In this document: piece by piece, positions 25,275 to 32,932 of the stretch
Layout of the letters: each line of letters begins with the position of its first letter
Numbering within the stretch: position 1 is the stretch's first letter
The notes under the pieces: model-generated
Database searches by the model: none
Told to the model about the DNA's origin: nothing
What the model saw: only the letters and a program-made list of their open reading frames with translations
Translations under genes and position numbers: made by a program
Assembly (NCBI RefSeq): GCF_015461835.1
Contig: NZ_JACOPX010000021.1
Coordinates: 18,431 to 82,430 of the forward strand
Reading direction: 5' to 3'
DNA length: 64,000 nucleotides
DNA from: Pseudomonas neuropathica
GTDB taxonomy: Bacteria > Pseudomonadota > Gammaproteobacteria > Pseudomonadales > Pseudomonadaceae

Positions 25275-26111
25275 ATGGCTTTAGTCGGGCGTTACAACAG
25301 TTTGCAAGTGGTTAAACACACTAACTTCGGTTTATATCTGGATGGCGGTGCCGATGGCGAGATTCTTTTGCCTAATCGTTATATCCCGAAAGATATTCCG
25401 ACCGAAGATGAAGATTGGCTCAACGTTTTTGTTTATCTGGACAGCGAAGACAAACTTCTCGCCACCACGGAAAAACCGAAAGTGCAGGTCGGCGAATTTG
25501 CCAGTCTGAAAGTCGTTGAAGTCAACAGCATCGGTGTGTTCCTCGATTGGGGGCTGCCGAAGGATCTGTTGCTGCCGTATTCCGAAGAGAAGCGCCAGAT
25601 GACCGCCGGCGAATACTGCGTGGTGCATGTCTACCTCGACAAGCACACCCGCCGTATCACCGCCACTGCGCGACTGGATCGCTACCTCGACAAGACTCCG
25701 GCCAATTACAGTCAGGGTCAGGAAGTTGATCTGCTGGTTGCCGAAGCCACCGACATGGGCTTCAAGGCGATCATCAACAACAAGCACTGGGGTTTGATTC
25801 ACAAGAACGAAATCTTCAAGTTCATGCGCGCCGGCATGATTGAGAAGGGCTACATCAAGGAAGTGCGTGCCGACGGCAAAATCGCCTTGAGCCTGCAACC
25901 GGTTGGCCAGGAAGCGGCCAGCAGCCTGAACTCGAAGATCCTCGCCAAGTTGCGTGACAACAGCGGCACATTGCCGGTCAGCGACAAGAGCGATCCGGCG
26001 TTGATCAGCAGCCTGTTTGGCGTCAGCAAAGGCAACTTCAAGAAGGCCATCGGCTCGCTGTACAAGGAAGGCAAGATCGTCATTCATGCCGATCGCATTG
26101 AACTAACCTGA
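25275..26111 (+). CDS. S1-domain RNA-binding protein (CvfB/YitL family)
   Basis: A 278-residue protein of the CvfB family, with repeated S1-like OB folds and a C-terminal winged helix. The ATG at 25275 has GAGGG upstream; an earlier in-frame ATG at 25260 overlaps that ribosome site and is less likely. Segments visible are NSLQVVKHTNFGLYLDGGADGEILLPNRYIP (first S1), VVEVNSIGVFLDWGLPKDLLLP (second), DMGFKAIINNKHWGLIHKNEIF (third) and FGVSKGNFKKAIGSLYKEGKI (winged helix). CvfB in Staphylococcus affects virulence gene expression through RNA binding; the role here is unknown. It is followed by a REP pair. Confidence 0.92.
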   Translation: MALVGRYNSLQVVKHTNFGLYLDGGADGEILLPNRYIPKDIPTEDEDWLNVFVYLDSEDKLLATTEKPKVQVGEFASLKVVEVNSIGVFLDWGLPKDLLLPYSEEKRQMTAGEYCVVHVYLDKHTRRITATARLDRYLDKTPANYSQGQEVDLLVAEATDMGFKAIINNKHWGLIHKNEIFKFMRAGMIEKGYIKEVRADGKIALSLQPVGQEAASSLNSKILAKLRDNSGTLPVSDKSDPALISSLFGVSKGNFKKAIGSLYKEGKIVIHADRIELT

Positions 26112-26125
26112 GACACCGCTGGCCC

Positions 26126-26202
26126 CATGTAGGAGCTGCCGAAGGCTGCGATCTTTTGACTTTGAAGATCAACAGATCGCAGCCTTCGGCAGCTCCTACA
26201 TG
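26126..26202. repeat. REP-like inverted pair (GTAGGAGCTGCCGAAGG type)
   Basis: The arms CATGTAGGAGCTGCCGAAGG and its reverse complement surround a short loop, giving one long stem. It ends only 12 bases before the start of the DUF2177 gene, so it forms the 5' leader of that gene if transcription starts upstream. Confidence 0.9.
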
Positions 26203-26214
26203 AGGGCGGGTGTG

Positions 26215-26619
26215 ATGAAGAAGTCTCTGGTTGCCTATGTTGCGACGCTGATTGCGTTTCTGTTGCTCGACGGTATCTGGCTTGGCCTGTTGATGGCGCC
26301 GACCTATCGCGAACTGCTCGGCCCGCTGATGCTCGAAAAACCGCTGCTGATTCCTGCAGCGGTTTTTTATTGCCTGTATGTTTTTGGTTGCGTGGTGTTT
26401 GTGGTGCTGCCGGCGGCGACCTGGCAGTGGGCGGCGAAGCGGGGCGCGTTGTTGGGACTGGTGGCTTATGGCACCTATGACCTGACCAATTGGGCGACGT
26501 TGCGTGGCTGGTCGGTGCAGGTGACGCTGATGGATTGGGCGTGGGGGACGTTTGCTACTGCTGTGGCTTGTAGCGTCGGGTTTTTGTTGGCTAAACGGTT
26601 TGGCATATCTGATCGGTAG
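26215..26619 (+). CDS. DUF2177 family membrane protein
   Basis: A 134-residue inner-membrane protein with four hydrophobic segments and the family motif FLLLDGIWLGLL near the N-terminus, where Asp-Gly-x-Trp lies in the first helix. Later motifs are GLVAYGTYDLTNWATLRGW and the final helix FATAVACSVGFLLAKRF. The ATG at 26215 is preferred; an upstream GTG would start inside the REP arm. The function of the family is unknown. The REP stem directly ahead of it may affect its expression. Confidence 0.87.
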   Translation: MKKSLVAYVATLIAFLLLDGIWLGLLMAPTYRELLGPLMLEKPLLIPAAVFYCLYVFGCVVFVVLPAATWQWAAKRGALLGLVAYGTYDLTNWATLRGWSVQVTLMDWAWGTFATAVACSVGFLLAKRFGISDR

Positions 26620-26640
26620 TCTGGGTTGGCAATGCCGGCC

Positions 26641-26710
26641 TCTTCGCGAGCGGGCTCGCTCCCACAGGGGAACGCATTCCAAAGTGGAAGCGAGCTTGCT
26701 CGCGAATGAT
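26641..26710. repeat. REP-like inverted pair (TTCGCGAGCAAGCTCGCTCCCAC type)
   Basis: TCTTCGCGAGCGGGCTCGCTCCCACAGGG faces the variant arm TGGAAGCGAGCTTGCTCGCGAA. It lies between the DUF2177 and DMT transporter genes. Confidence 0.75.
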
Positions 26711-26860
26711 GGCGTAGCCGACAGCCATTCACCACTGGCGCCGATGAAGCACAAAATGTCTTTTCCAGACGGCTTTTTGCGCCCGAGTCATTGATAATCC
26801 TCGACACTGTTTTCTGACCATTGGATGGCCTGCCATGTTGTGTGTATTCGAGGTGTTGCG

Positions 26861-27793
26861 GTGAGTGTCGAGCGGCGCAATGCCGACAGTTTTGCCCTGC
26901 AAGTGATGATCGGTCTTTGCCTGATCTGGGGCGTGCAGCAGGTGATGATCAAATGGGCGGCGCCGGACATTGCGCCAGTCATGCAAGCGGCGGGGCGCTC
27001 GGGAATTTCCGCGCTGCTGGTCGGTTTGCTGATCTGCTGGAAAGGCGGCTGGGATCAGGTCGGCAACACCTGGCGCGGTGGATTGCTGGCCGGTGCCTTG
27101 TTCGGTCTGGAGTTCTTCTTCATCGCCGAAGGCTTGCAACTGACCACCGCCGCGCACATGTCGGTGTTCCTCTATACCGCGCCGATTTTCACCGCGTTGG
27201 GCGTACATTTTCTGTTGGCCAGTGAGCGGCTGCGACCGCTGCAATGGCTGGGCATTCTGCTTGCGTTTATCGGCATCGCGATTGCCTTCGCCGGCGGCGT
27301 GTCGTGGGACAACCTCGACCGGCGCATGCTGCTCGGCGATGCCTTTGGCGTGCTGGCTGGTGCCTGTTGGGGCGCGACCACGGTGGTAGTGCGCGCCTCG
27401 CGCCTGTCAGAAGCGCCGGTGACGCTGACCCTGTTCTATCAGTTGATCGTCGGCTTCCTCGGCCTGCTGCTGATCGCGCTGTTCAGCGGCCAGATCACTC
27501 ACGTCAGCCTGACCCCCGTAGCGGTGGCCAGCGTATTGTTCCAGGGCCTGGTGGTGTCGTTCTTCAGCTACCTGATCTGGTTCTGGTTGTTGCGCCGTTA
27601 TCTGGCGGCCAACCTAGCGGTGTTTTCGTTCATGACACCGCTGTTTGGCGTGACCTTCGGGGTGATTTTGCTCGGCGAAGCGTTAAGCCTGAACTTCATC
27701 ATCGGCGCGGTGCTGGTGTTGCTCGGCATCACTTTTGTCAGCGCCGAGCAGTGGCTGCGTCGGCGTTTGCGCAAAGCGCTGGGCCAGCGCTAG
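26861..27793 (+). CDS. DMT-superfamily (EamA) transporter
   Basis: A 310-residue inner-membrane protein with ten predicted helices in two EamA repeats (LQVMIGLCLIWGVQQVMIKWAAPD..., and LLGDAFGVLAGACWGATTVVVRAS...). The GTG at 26861 is chosen because CGAGGTGTT lies at the right distance; a GTG-free upstream extension gives non-membrane residues. Family members export amino acids, nucleosides or drugs; the substrate is not predictable. Its 3' end overlaps the convergent MFS gene by 56 bases. Confidence 0.88.
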   Translation: MSVERRNADSFALQVMIGLCLIWGVQQVMIKWAAPDIAPVMQAAGRSGISALLVGLLICWKGGWDQVGNTWRGGLLAGALFGLEFFFIAEGLQLTTAAHMSVFLYTAPIFTALGVHFLLASERLRPLQWLGILLAFIGIAIAFAGGVSWDNLDRRMLLGDAFGVLAGACWGATTVVVRASRLSEAPVTLTLFYQLIVGFLGLLLIALFSGQITHVSLTPVAVASVLFQGLVVSFFSYLIWFWLLRRYLAANLAVFSFMTPLFGVTFGVILLGEALSLNFIIGAVLVLLGITFVSAEQWLRRRLRKALGQR

Positions 27794-28919
27794 TCGACTG
27801 CATCGCCAGACCGCCGGCAATCAACAATCCGCTGCCGGCGATGACCAATGCTGGCTGCAAACCGCCGCTGAAATGGCTGCTCAGCGCCGCCAGCAACGGG
27901 CCGCTGAGTTGACCGACGGCGAAACAGGCAGTGAGCATGCCGGCATTGCGCTGAGTGGCGTGCGGTGCCAATTCTCGTGAGCGCTGCATGACCAATTGCA
28001 TGCACGCCAGGAATGGCGTGCCGCACAGCATCACCCCCAACGCGAGGCCAATGCCGCTGCCCAGCAGGCAAGCGAACACTCCGGCCGCTTGCAACCACAG
28101 CGTCGTCATCAACCAGTGACGAGTTGTTTCTGGGTCGTGACGCCGCAAGCTCACCAGCAACACCCCAAGCGCCGCAGCCACACCGAAGCACGGCCAGAAC
28201 AAGTCCGCCTGCCATTGCCCGCGAAACTGCGCGTTGGCCATCTGCGACAGGAAGGTCGCGGGAATGATGTAGCCGACGCCGTACAGCGCATAAATCACGG
28301 CCAGCCGCCCGATGCCGCGATTCGATGGATTGCCTGCCGCCACAGCAACCGCAGCCGTTGCGACGGGCTTAGGCAGCAGTCGCCAGACGCTCAGCATCAT
28401 CACCAACGCAGCCGCTGCGTAAATCAGCCACAACGTCGCGGAAGTCTGGTTGAGCAGATGTGAGACCAGTGCCAGCAATCCTGTCAGAAAAATCCCTAAG
28501 CCCGGTCCGGCGAATACCAGTGCGCCCAAACGTGGACGACCCGCTGCCGCTGCCAACGGTTGGCTTAAAGTCGTGATCATCACCAGCACCCAGGCACTCG
28601 CCACCCCGGTGCCGAAGCGCAGCACCAGGTGCGACCAAAAACCATCGGCCCAGAACGATGCCAGGGTCAGCAGCACACACAGCCACAAGCCACCGTGCAG
28701 GCGCCGCTGAACCTGTTGCGGTCGATGGGCGAACATCGCGTCCACCGCGCCGAGCAAGTAACCGAGGTAGTTGGCCGCTGCAATCAGACCAGCGGCTGTC
28801 AGGTCGATCTGACCTTCGCTGAGCAGGTGCGGCATTTGCGGGGTGAGAGCGAAACGTCCGATGCCCATGGCCATCATCAGGGCCACGAAGCAGGCAGATA
28901 AGCGAATCAGGGGCGACAT
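27738..28919 (-). CDS. YbfB/YjiJ family MFS transporter
   Basis: A 393-residue major-facilitator protein with twelve predicted helices. The family signature at the N-terminus is FVALMMAMGIGRFALTPQMP, and the loop after the second helix reads ANYLGYLLGAVDAM. The substrate is unknown. It is divergent from a LysR gene across 104 bases, the usual arrangement for this family, so that regulator probably controls it. The last 18 codons overlap the convergent DMT transporter gene. Confidence 0.9.
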   Translation of the reverse strand: MSPLIRLSACFVALMMAMGIGRFALTPQMPHLLSEGQIDLTAAGLIAAANYLGYLLGAVDAMFAHRPQQVQRRLHGGLWLCVLLTLASFWADGFWSHLVLRFGTGVASAWVLVMITTLSQPLAAAAGRPRLGALVFAGPGLGIFLTGLLALVSHLLNQTSATLWLIYAAAALVMMLSVWRLLPKPVATAAVAVAAGNPSNRGIGRLAVIYALYGVGYIIPATFLSQMANAQFRGQWQADLFWPCFGVAAALGVLLVSLRRHDPETTRHWLMTTLWLQAAGVFACLLGSGIGLALGVMLCGTPFLACMQLVMQRSRELAPHATQRNAGMLTACFAVGQLSGPLLAALSSHFSGGLQPALVIAGSGLLIAGGLAMQSTSAGPALCANADAATARR

Positions 28920-29023
28920 GGTCGGGATTCCTTTGAAGGATCAATGACCGTCAGGCTAGGACTGATTGACTTTCTTTTAAATTGAATAATAGTGAGTAAC
29001 TTGTTCTGTTCTGGAGAAAGGTT

Positions 29024-29917
29024 GTGGAATTCAGCCAACTACGGATCTTCCAGGCCGTGGCCGAGGAAGGTTCCATCACCCGCGCTGCGGAACGCCTGCA
29101 CCGCGTGCCATCGAATCTTTCGACCCGGCTCAAGCAACTGGAGGAGCAGCTCGGTGTCGAGTTATTCGTCCGTGAGCGTCAGCGTTTGCAACTGTCGCCT
29201 GCGGGAAAAGTCCTGCTGGACTACACCAGCAAACTCTTCGCCCTGCGCGATCAGGCCAGTGCGGCGGTGATGGGCGGCAAACCCGCCGGTGACTTCACTC
29301 TGGGCACCATGTACAGCACGGCGGCGATTCACCTGCCGGCGCTGCTGGCGCAGTATCACAAGCGCTATCCTGCGGTGAATCTGCAAGTGCAGTCAGCACC
29401 GAGTGGCGAGTTGCTGGAGGGGTTGCTCACCGGGCGCCTTGATGCCGCGTTGGTCGACGGCCCGCTGGAACTCGCCGGGCTCGACGGCGTGCCGTTGTGC
29501 GAGGAGCGGTTGGTGTTGATCACTGAAATCGATCATCCGCCGGTGCGCAGCGCGCGGGATGTTGAAGGGCGTTCGGTGTTCACCTTTCGTCGCGGCTGTT
29601 CCTACCGCATGCGCCTGGAGGCTTGGTTTTCGCACTATCAGGCGACCATGGGCCGGGCGATGGAGATCGAGTCGTATCAAGGCATGCTCGCCTGTGTGAT
29701 TGCCGGCAGTGGCGTGGCGCTGATGTCGGAGTCGATGCTGGCCAGTCTGCCGGGGCGTGACAGCGTCGCGGTGCATCCATTGGCCGAGCCATTTGTGGGT
29801 GCGACAACGTGGCTCATGTGGCGCAAGGGCATGGTCGGCGCCAACCTCAATGCATGGATCGAGGTGCAGCAGGCTGTCTATCCTGCGGCTCAGATTGAAA
29901 CCCGAGAAACAGCCTGA
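29024..29917 (+). CDS. LysR-family transcriptional regulator
   Basis: A 297-residue LTTR, with winged helix-turn-helix at residues about 1-60 (SITRAAERLHRVPSNLSTRLKQLEEQL) and an effector domain from about 88. The start is the GTG at 29024 with GGAGAAAGG ahead. The HTH with RVPSNLSTR is typical of the PtrR-like subgroup of LysR proteins. It is divergent from the YbfB-type MFS gene, so its likely target is that promoter; the effector is unknown. Confidence 0.92.
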   Translation: MEFSQLRIFQAVAEEGSITRAAERLHRVPSNLSTRLKQLEEQLGVELFVRERQRLQLSPAGKVLLDYTSKLFALRDQASAAVMGGKPAGDFTLGTMYSTAAIHLPALLAQYHKRYPAVNLQVQSAPSGELLEGLLTGRLDAALVDGPLELAGLDGVPLCEERLVLITEIDHPPVRSARDVEGRSVFTFRRGCSYRMRLEAWFSHYQATMGRAMEIESYQGMLACVIAGSGVALMSESMLASLPGRDSVAVHPLAEPFVGATTWLMWRKGMVGANLNAWIEVQQAVYPAAQIETRETA

Positions 29918-30008
29918 ACCAATGGCGGCATATTCTGTTCAATTCAGTAACAGATCATTGCGGATTTCGCCGAGCATTACGTAGGACTTCGGACTATTAT
30001 CAGTGCGA

Positions 30009-30032
30009 AGCGGCCTCAGAATTCCGGCCGCT
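30009..30032 (+). ncRNA. Hairpin in the leader of the PA1414-like gene, possible SicX-like region
   Basis: AGCGGCC (30009-30015) pairs perfectly with GGCCGCT (30026-30032) in the 136-base leader of the small PA1414-like gene. In P. aeruginosa the leader of PA1414 gives rise to the low-oxygen sRNA SicX. Whether a stable RNA is made here is not known; only the stem and the gene context are seen. Confidence 0.35.
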
Positions 30033-30053
30033 CAGCACCACCCTGAAGGGGGC

Positions 30054-30188
30054 ATGACGATGAAAGAGAAAATTCAAAACTGGCTGCAAGACTTGGGTGT
30101 TGCCCTTGGCTTGATCGAACCGCCTCTGCAACCTGTCCCGATCCGCACCGATGACGAGCAGCGCCGCCGTCAACAACGGCGCCGGTAA
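30054..30188 (+). CDS. PA1414-family small protein
   Basis: A 44-residue protein (42 if the second Met at 30060 is used). It has an amphipathic helix, KEKIQNWLQDLGVALGL, then IEPPLQPVPIRTDDEQ and an Arg/Gln-rich tail (RRRQQRRR). This matches my memory of the PA1414 family, and in P. aeruginosa PA1414 lies near the gbu locus as here. The start has GAAGGGGG directly ahead. The function of the peptide is unknown; the P. aeruginosa gene is induced at low oxygen. No Anr box (TTGAT-N4-ATCAA) could be recognised upstream by eye. Confidence 0.7.
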   Translation: MTMKEKIQNWLQDLGVALGLIEPPLQPVPIRTDDEQRRRQQRRR

Positions 30189-30221
30189 CGCCCCCGATCC
30201 GAGATCAAGGATTCAAGATCA

Positions 30222-30289
30222 AGAGATCGCAGTCTTCGGCAGCTCCTGCATTAATCCGTGTAGGAGCTGCCGAAGGCTGCGATCTTTTG
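30222..30289. repeat. REP-like inverted pair (GTAGGAGCTGCCGAAGG type)
   Basis: AGATCGCAGTCTTCGGCAGCTCC faces GTAGGAGCTGCCGAAGGCTGCGATCT around a 14-base loop, between convergent genes. Confidence 0.85.
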
Positions 30290-30292
30290 TTT

Positions 30293-30541
30293 TCAGTGCC
30301 GCCCGATTTCCAGCAAAAACCGGCTCAAGTCATTCGCGGTCTTCGCGGTCTTGAGCATCCGGTCCTCCTCGGCGGTGAACGCCGTCAGTCCGAATTCATC
30401 TTCCAGATGAAAGATCAGATCTTCGATATCGGCTTTCTCCAGGCCCAGTTGCACAAGGCTGGTGTTGTCGTTGAATTCGCGGGTTTCCAACAGACGCCGG
30501 ATATATCGGTGCACGGCGGCACGCACAGCAGCTCTTCTCAT
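30293..30541 (-). CDS. Acyl carrier protein-like protein lacking the prosthetic-group serine
   Basis: An 82-residue protein with the four-helix ACP pattern. The ATG at 30541 is the likely start. Aligning LGLEKADIEDLIFHLEDEFG with the usual LGADSLDTVELVMALEEEFG puts a Lys where the phosphopantetheine Ser of the DSL motif should be. The recognition-helix acidic residues and the following hydrophobic pattern are retained. It therefore probably cannot carry an acyl chain and may be a regulatory or scaffold relative of ACP. The N-terminus (MRRAAVRAAVHRYIRRLLE) is unusually basic. It lies between the PA1414-like gene and an MBL hydrolase, 43 bases after the hydrolase stop on the same strand. Confidence 0.75.
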   Translation of the reverse strand: MRRAAVRAAVHRYIRRLLETREFNDNTSLVQLGLEKADIEDLIFHLEDEFGLTAFTAEEDRMLKTAKTANDLSRFLLEIGRH

Positions 30542-30584
30542 GGCAGATATTTCTGATTGTTGTTGTGCTTGAGTGAAGCAGGCC

Positions 30585-31310
30585 TCAGGCGTGGCCGCGC
30601 AACCACTCGTCAATCATTGAGCGCAAATGCTCCCCGGAAAAACTGCCGAAATGCCCGCCATGCACCGTGCGGATCGGCAACGCCTGCAAACGTCGCAGAC
30701 TGGTGGCGTAATCCTCAAGATTGGAGTGGTAGGCGTCTTCGATCAGCGGCCCGTCGTAGATGATGTCGCCGCTGAATAACGTTTCCGTCGCCGCCTCATA
30801 CAGGCTGATCCCGCCCGGCGAATGCCCCGGCGTGTGCAGCACCTGCAGCGTGCGATTGCCCAGATCGAGCACATCACCGTCCTCGACAAACCCGGTCGCC
30901 GGCGCAGCTTTGACACGGTATTCGGCGTAGCACAACGGGCAATCCGGATGCGCTTCGAACATGTCGTCGCCAACGAAAGCGCGGCTCAAGTCGTTTTCGC
31001 CATCCGGCGCGGCCAGAATGTCCGCTTCGGCCGGATGCACTAGCCGTTCAGCAAATTCGTGATGCCCGGCGATATGGTCGAAGTGGCAATGACTGGCCAC
31101 TGCCACCAGTGGCCGCTCGGTAATCCACGGCAACTGTTCGCGCAGGCTGACCAGTCCTGAGCCGCTGTCCAGCAGCAGGTCTTTGTCACGGCCCTGCACA
31201 TGCCAGAGGTTGCAGCGGTAGAACGGGCGGATATACGGCTCGTGAATCAACCGAATGCCATCGCTCAGGTGCTGCACTTCAAACCACTGATCACGAGAAA
31301 CGATCTTCAT
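30585..31310 (-). CDS. MBL-fold metallo-hydrolase
   Basis: A 241-residue metallo-beta-lactamase-fold enzyme. The metal-binding signature is SHCHFDHIAGHHEF (HxHxDH), with a further His in LHTPGHSPGG, Asp in SGDIIYDGP and the last His in VHGGHFG. The ATG at 31310 is chosen; 17 upstream residues are not family-like. A loop with Cys residues (HPDCPLCYAEY) could bind metal. The fold includes glyoxalase II, lactonases and phosphodiesterases, so the substrate is not assigned. It is separated from the SSS transporter gene upstream by a strong terminator and is probably co-transcribed with the ACP-like gene. Confidence 0.88.
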   Translation of the reverse strand: MKIVSRDQWFEVQHLSDGIRLIHEPYIRPFYRCNLWHVQGRDKDLLLDSGSGLVSLREQLPWITERPLVAVASHCHFDHIAGHHEFAERLVHPAEADILAAPDGENDLSRAFVGDDMFEAHPDCPLCYAEYRVKAAPATGFVEDGDVLDLGNRTLQVLHTPGHSPGGISLYEAATETLFSGDIIYDGPLIEDAYHSNLEDYATSLRRLQALPIRTVHGGHFGSFSGEHLRSMIDEWLRGHA

Positions 31311-31330
31311 CGGTACTTTTCTCCAAGCGT

Positions 31331-31365
31331 AAAAAAACGAGTGTGGCAACCGACGCCACACTCGT
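31331..31365 (-). terminator. Rho-independent terminator of the gbu transporter operon
   Basis: ACGAGTGTGGC (31337-31347) pairs with GCCACACTCGT (31355-31365). The A-run at 31331-31337 is a T-run on the minus strand, after the SSS gene. Confidence 0.92.
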
Positions 31366-31396
31366 CGAAGAAAGCATCAAGTCGTTATGTTTCAGC

Positions 31397-32776
31397 TTAG
31401 ATCGCGCGGGCCACCGAGACAGGACGGCGCGAGGCGAGGCTGACCACGACAAAACTCACCAGACCCACCGCCAGGCTGTAGTAGATCGGCGTATTGGCAT
31501 CCAGACCGTCCTTGAACATGAACAGCAGTGCGGTGGCGAAACCCAGGCCCATGCTGGCGATGGCGCCGGCGGTGGTTGCGCGTTTCCAGAATATCGCACC
31601 GATCAGCGGAACCAGCATGCCGCCTACCAACAGGTTGTAGGCGAGGGTGAGGGCGCTGATAACGTCATTTACCACCAGCGCGATACCCAGCACCACGACA
31701 CCGGTCAGCAGGGTAAACAGGCGGTTGACGCCCAGGCTCGACTGTTTGCCGCCACGCAGCTTCGGCAGCAAGTCTTCAGTCAGCGTGGTGGCGGCGGCGA
31801 GCAGGCCAGCGCTGGCGGTGGACATCATTGCCGCCAGTGCTGCAGCGATCACCAGGCCACGGATGCCGTCCGGCAGCGACAGTTTGACGATGGCGGCAAA
31901 GGCGTTGTTGACGTTGTCCAGATCCGGGATCAGCACGTGTGCAGCCATGCCGATCAGCGCGCAGGCCAAGCCGTAGATGATGCAGTAGATGCCGGCGATG
32001 CTGCCGGCGTATTGCGCGACTTTGGCGGTCTTGACGGTGAACACCCGTTGCCAGATGTCCTGACCGATCAGGATGCCGAAGAAGTAGATCATGAAGTAGG
32101 TGATGATCGTGTCCCAGCCGATTGTGGTGAAGCTGAAGGCAGTCGCCGGCAGTTTCAGCACCAGTTCGTCCCAACCGCCGACGCGGTACAGGCAGATCGG
32201 CAACAGGATGAACATCAGGCCCACGGTCTTGATGATGAACTGGACGATGTCGGTCAGGGTCAGCGACCACATACCGCCGATGGCCGAGTAGATCACCACC
32301 ACGCCACCGCCGAGCAATACCGACACCCAGAATGGAAGGCCGAACAGCACTTGCAGGACGGTGCCGATCGCCAGGATCGAGGTCACGCCGATCATCAGTG
32401 CGTAGGCCAGCATGATCGCCGCGCTCGCCGAGCGGGCCATCGGGTTGTAGCGTTTTTCCAGGACCTGGGTAACGGTGTAGATCTTCAGTTTCAGCAGCGG
32501 TTTGGCGAGGAACAGGTTCAGCGCAACGATGCCGCAACCCAGAGCCGCGCACAGCCAGAAACCGGAGATGCCGTGCACGTAGCCCAGGCGCACGGTGCCG
32601 ACGGTCGACGCGCCACCCAGAACAGTCGCGGCCATGGTGCCCATGTACAAGCTTGGGCCGAGGTTACGACCGGCCACGAGAAAGTCCTCGTTGGTCTTGG
32701 CCTTGCGCATGCCGAAGTAGCCAAGCAAGAGCATGCCGGCGGCGTAGATGAGGACGACGAATAAATCCAAAGCCAT
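31397..32776 (-). CDS. Sodium:solute symporter (SSS family, PA1418-like)
   Basis: A 459-residue inner-membrane symporter with about thirteen membrane helices. The family pattern is clear: EDFLVAGRNLG in the first loop, GGMWSLTLTDIVQF in the middle and ALAAMMSTASAGLLAAATTLTEDLL in the helix that contains the conserved sodium-site Ser/Thr pair. It is the last gene before a strong terminator and follows gbuA, the NTF2-like gene and an NCS1 permease. The same order (PA1418-PA1421) occurs in P. aeruginosa, so uptake of 4-guanidinobutyrate or a related guanidino compound is likely but not shown. Confidence 0.92.
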   Translation of the reverse strand: MALDLFVVLIYAAGMLLLGYFGMRKAKTNEDFLVAGRNLGPSLYMGTMAATVLGGASTVGTVRLGYVHGISGFWLCAALGCGIVALNLFLAKPLLKLKIYTVTQVLEKRYNPMARSASAAIMLAYALMIGVTSILAIGTVLQVLFGLPFWVSVLLGGGVVVIYSAIGGMWSLTLTDIVQFIIKTVGLMFILLPICLYRVGGWDELVLKLPATAFSFTTIGWDTIITYFMIYFFGILIGQDIWQRVFTVKTAKVAQYAGSIAGIYCIIYGLACALIGMAAHVLIPDLDNVNNAFAAIVKLSLPDGIRGLVIAAALAAMMSTASAGLLAAATTLTEDLLPKLRGGKQSSLGVNRLFTLLTGVVVLGIALVVNDVISALTLAYNLLVGGMLVPLIGAIFWKRATTAGAIASMGLGFATALLFMFKDGLDANTPIYYSLAVGLVSFVVVSLASRRPVSVARAI

Positions 32777-32825
32777 GATGGCGTGTCTCCGATTGTCTTT
32801 TTTATGTTGAGGCCAAAATCATTTC

Positions 32826-32920
32826 CCTTGTAGGCCTTCGCCTGCTCGCGATAGCGGTCTTTCAGTCACATCGATGTTGGATGTGCTGCAGTCATCGCGA
32901 GCAGGCTCACTCCTACAGGG
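32826..32920. repeat. REP-like inverted pair, one arm variant
   Basis: The left arm is TTGTAGGCCTTCGCCTGCTCGCGATAGC and the right arm TCGCGAGCAGGCTCACTCCTACAGG. It lies between the NCS1 and SSS genes inside the gbu operon. Confidence 0.85.
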
Positions 32921-32932
32921 TTTTATGTTTAA

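Noticed and set aside
29918..30053. Anr box ahead of the PA1414-like gene
   Set aside because: Expected if the locus behaves as in P. aeruginosa, but no sequence close to TTGAT-N4-ATCAA could be found by eye.
31343..32764. 473-codon plus-strand frame opposite the SSS symporter
   Set aside because: Gln/His/Asp-rich low-complexity shadow; the symporter has clear membrane helices and motifs on the minus strand.
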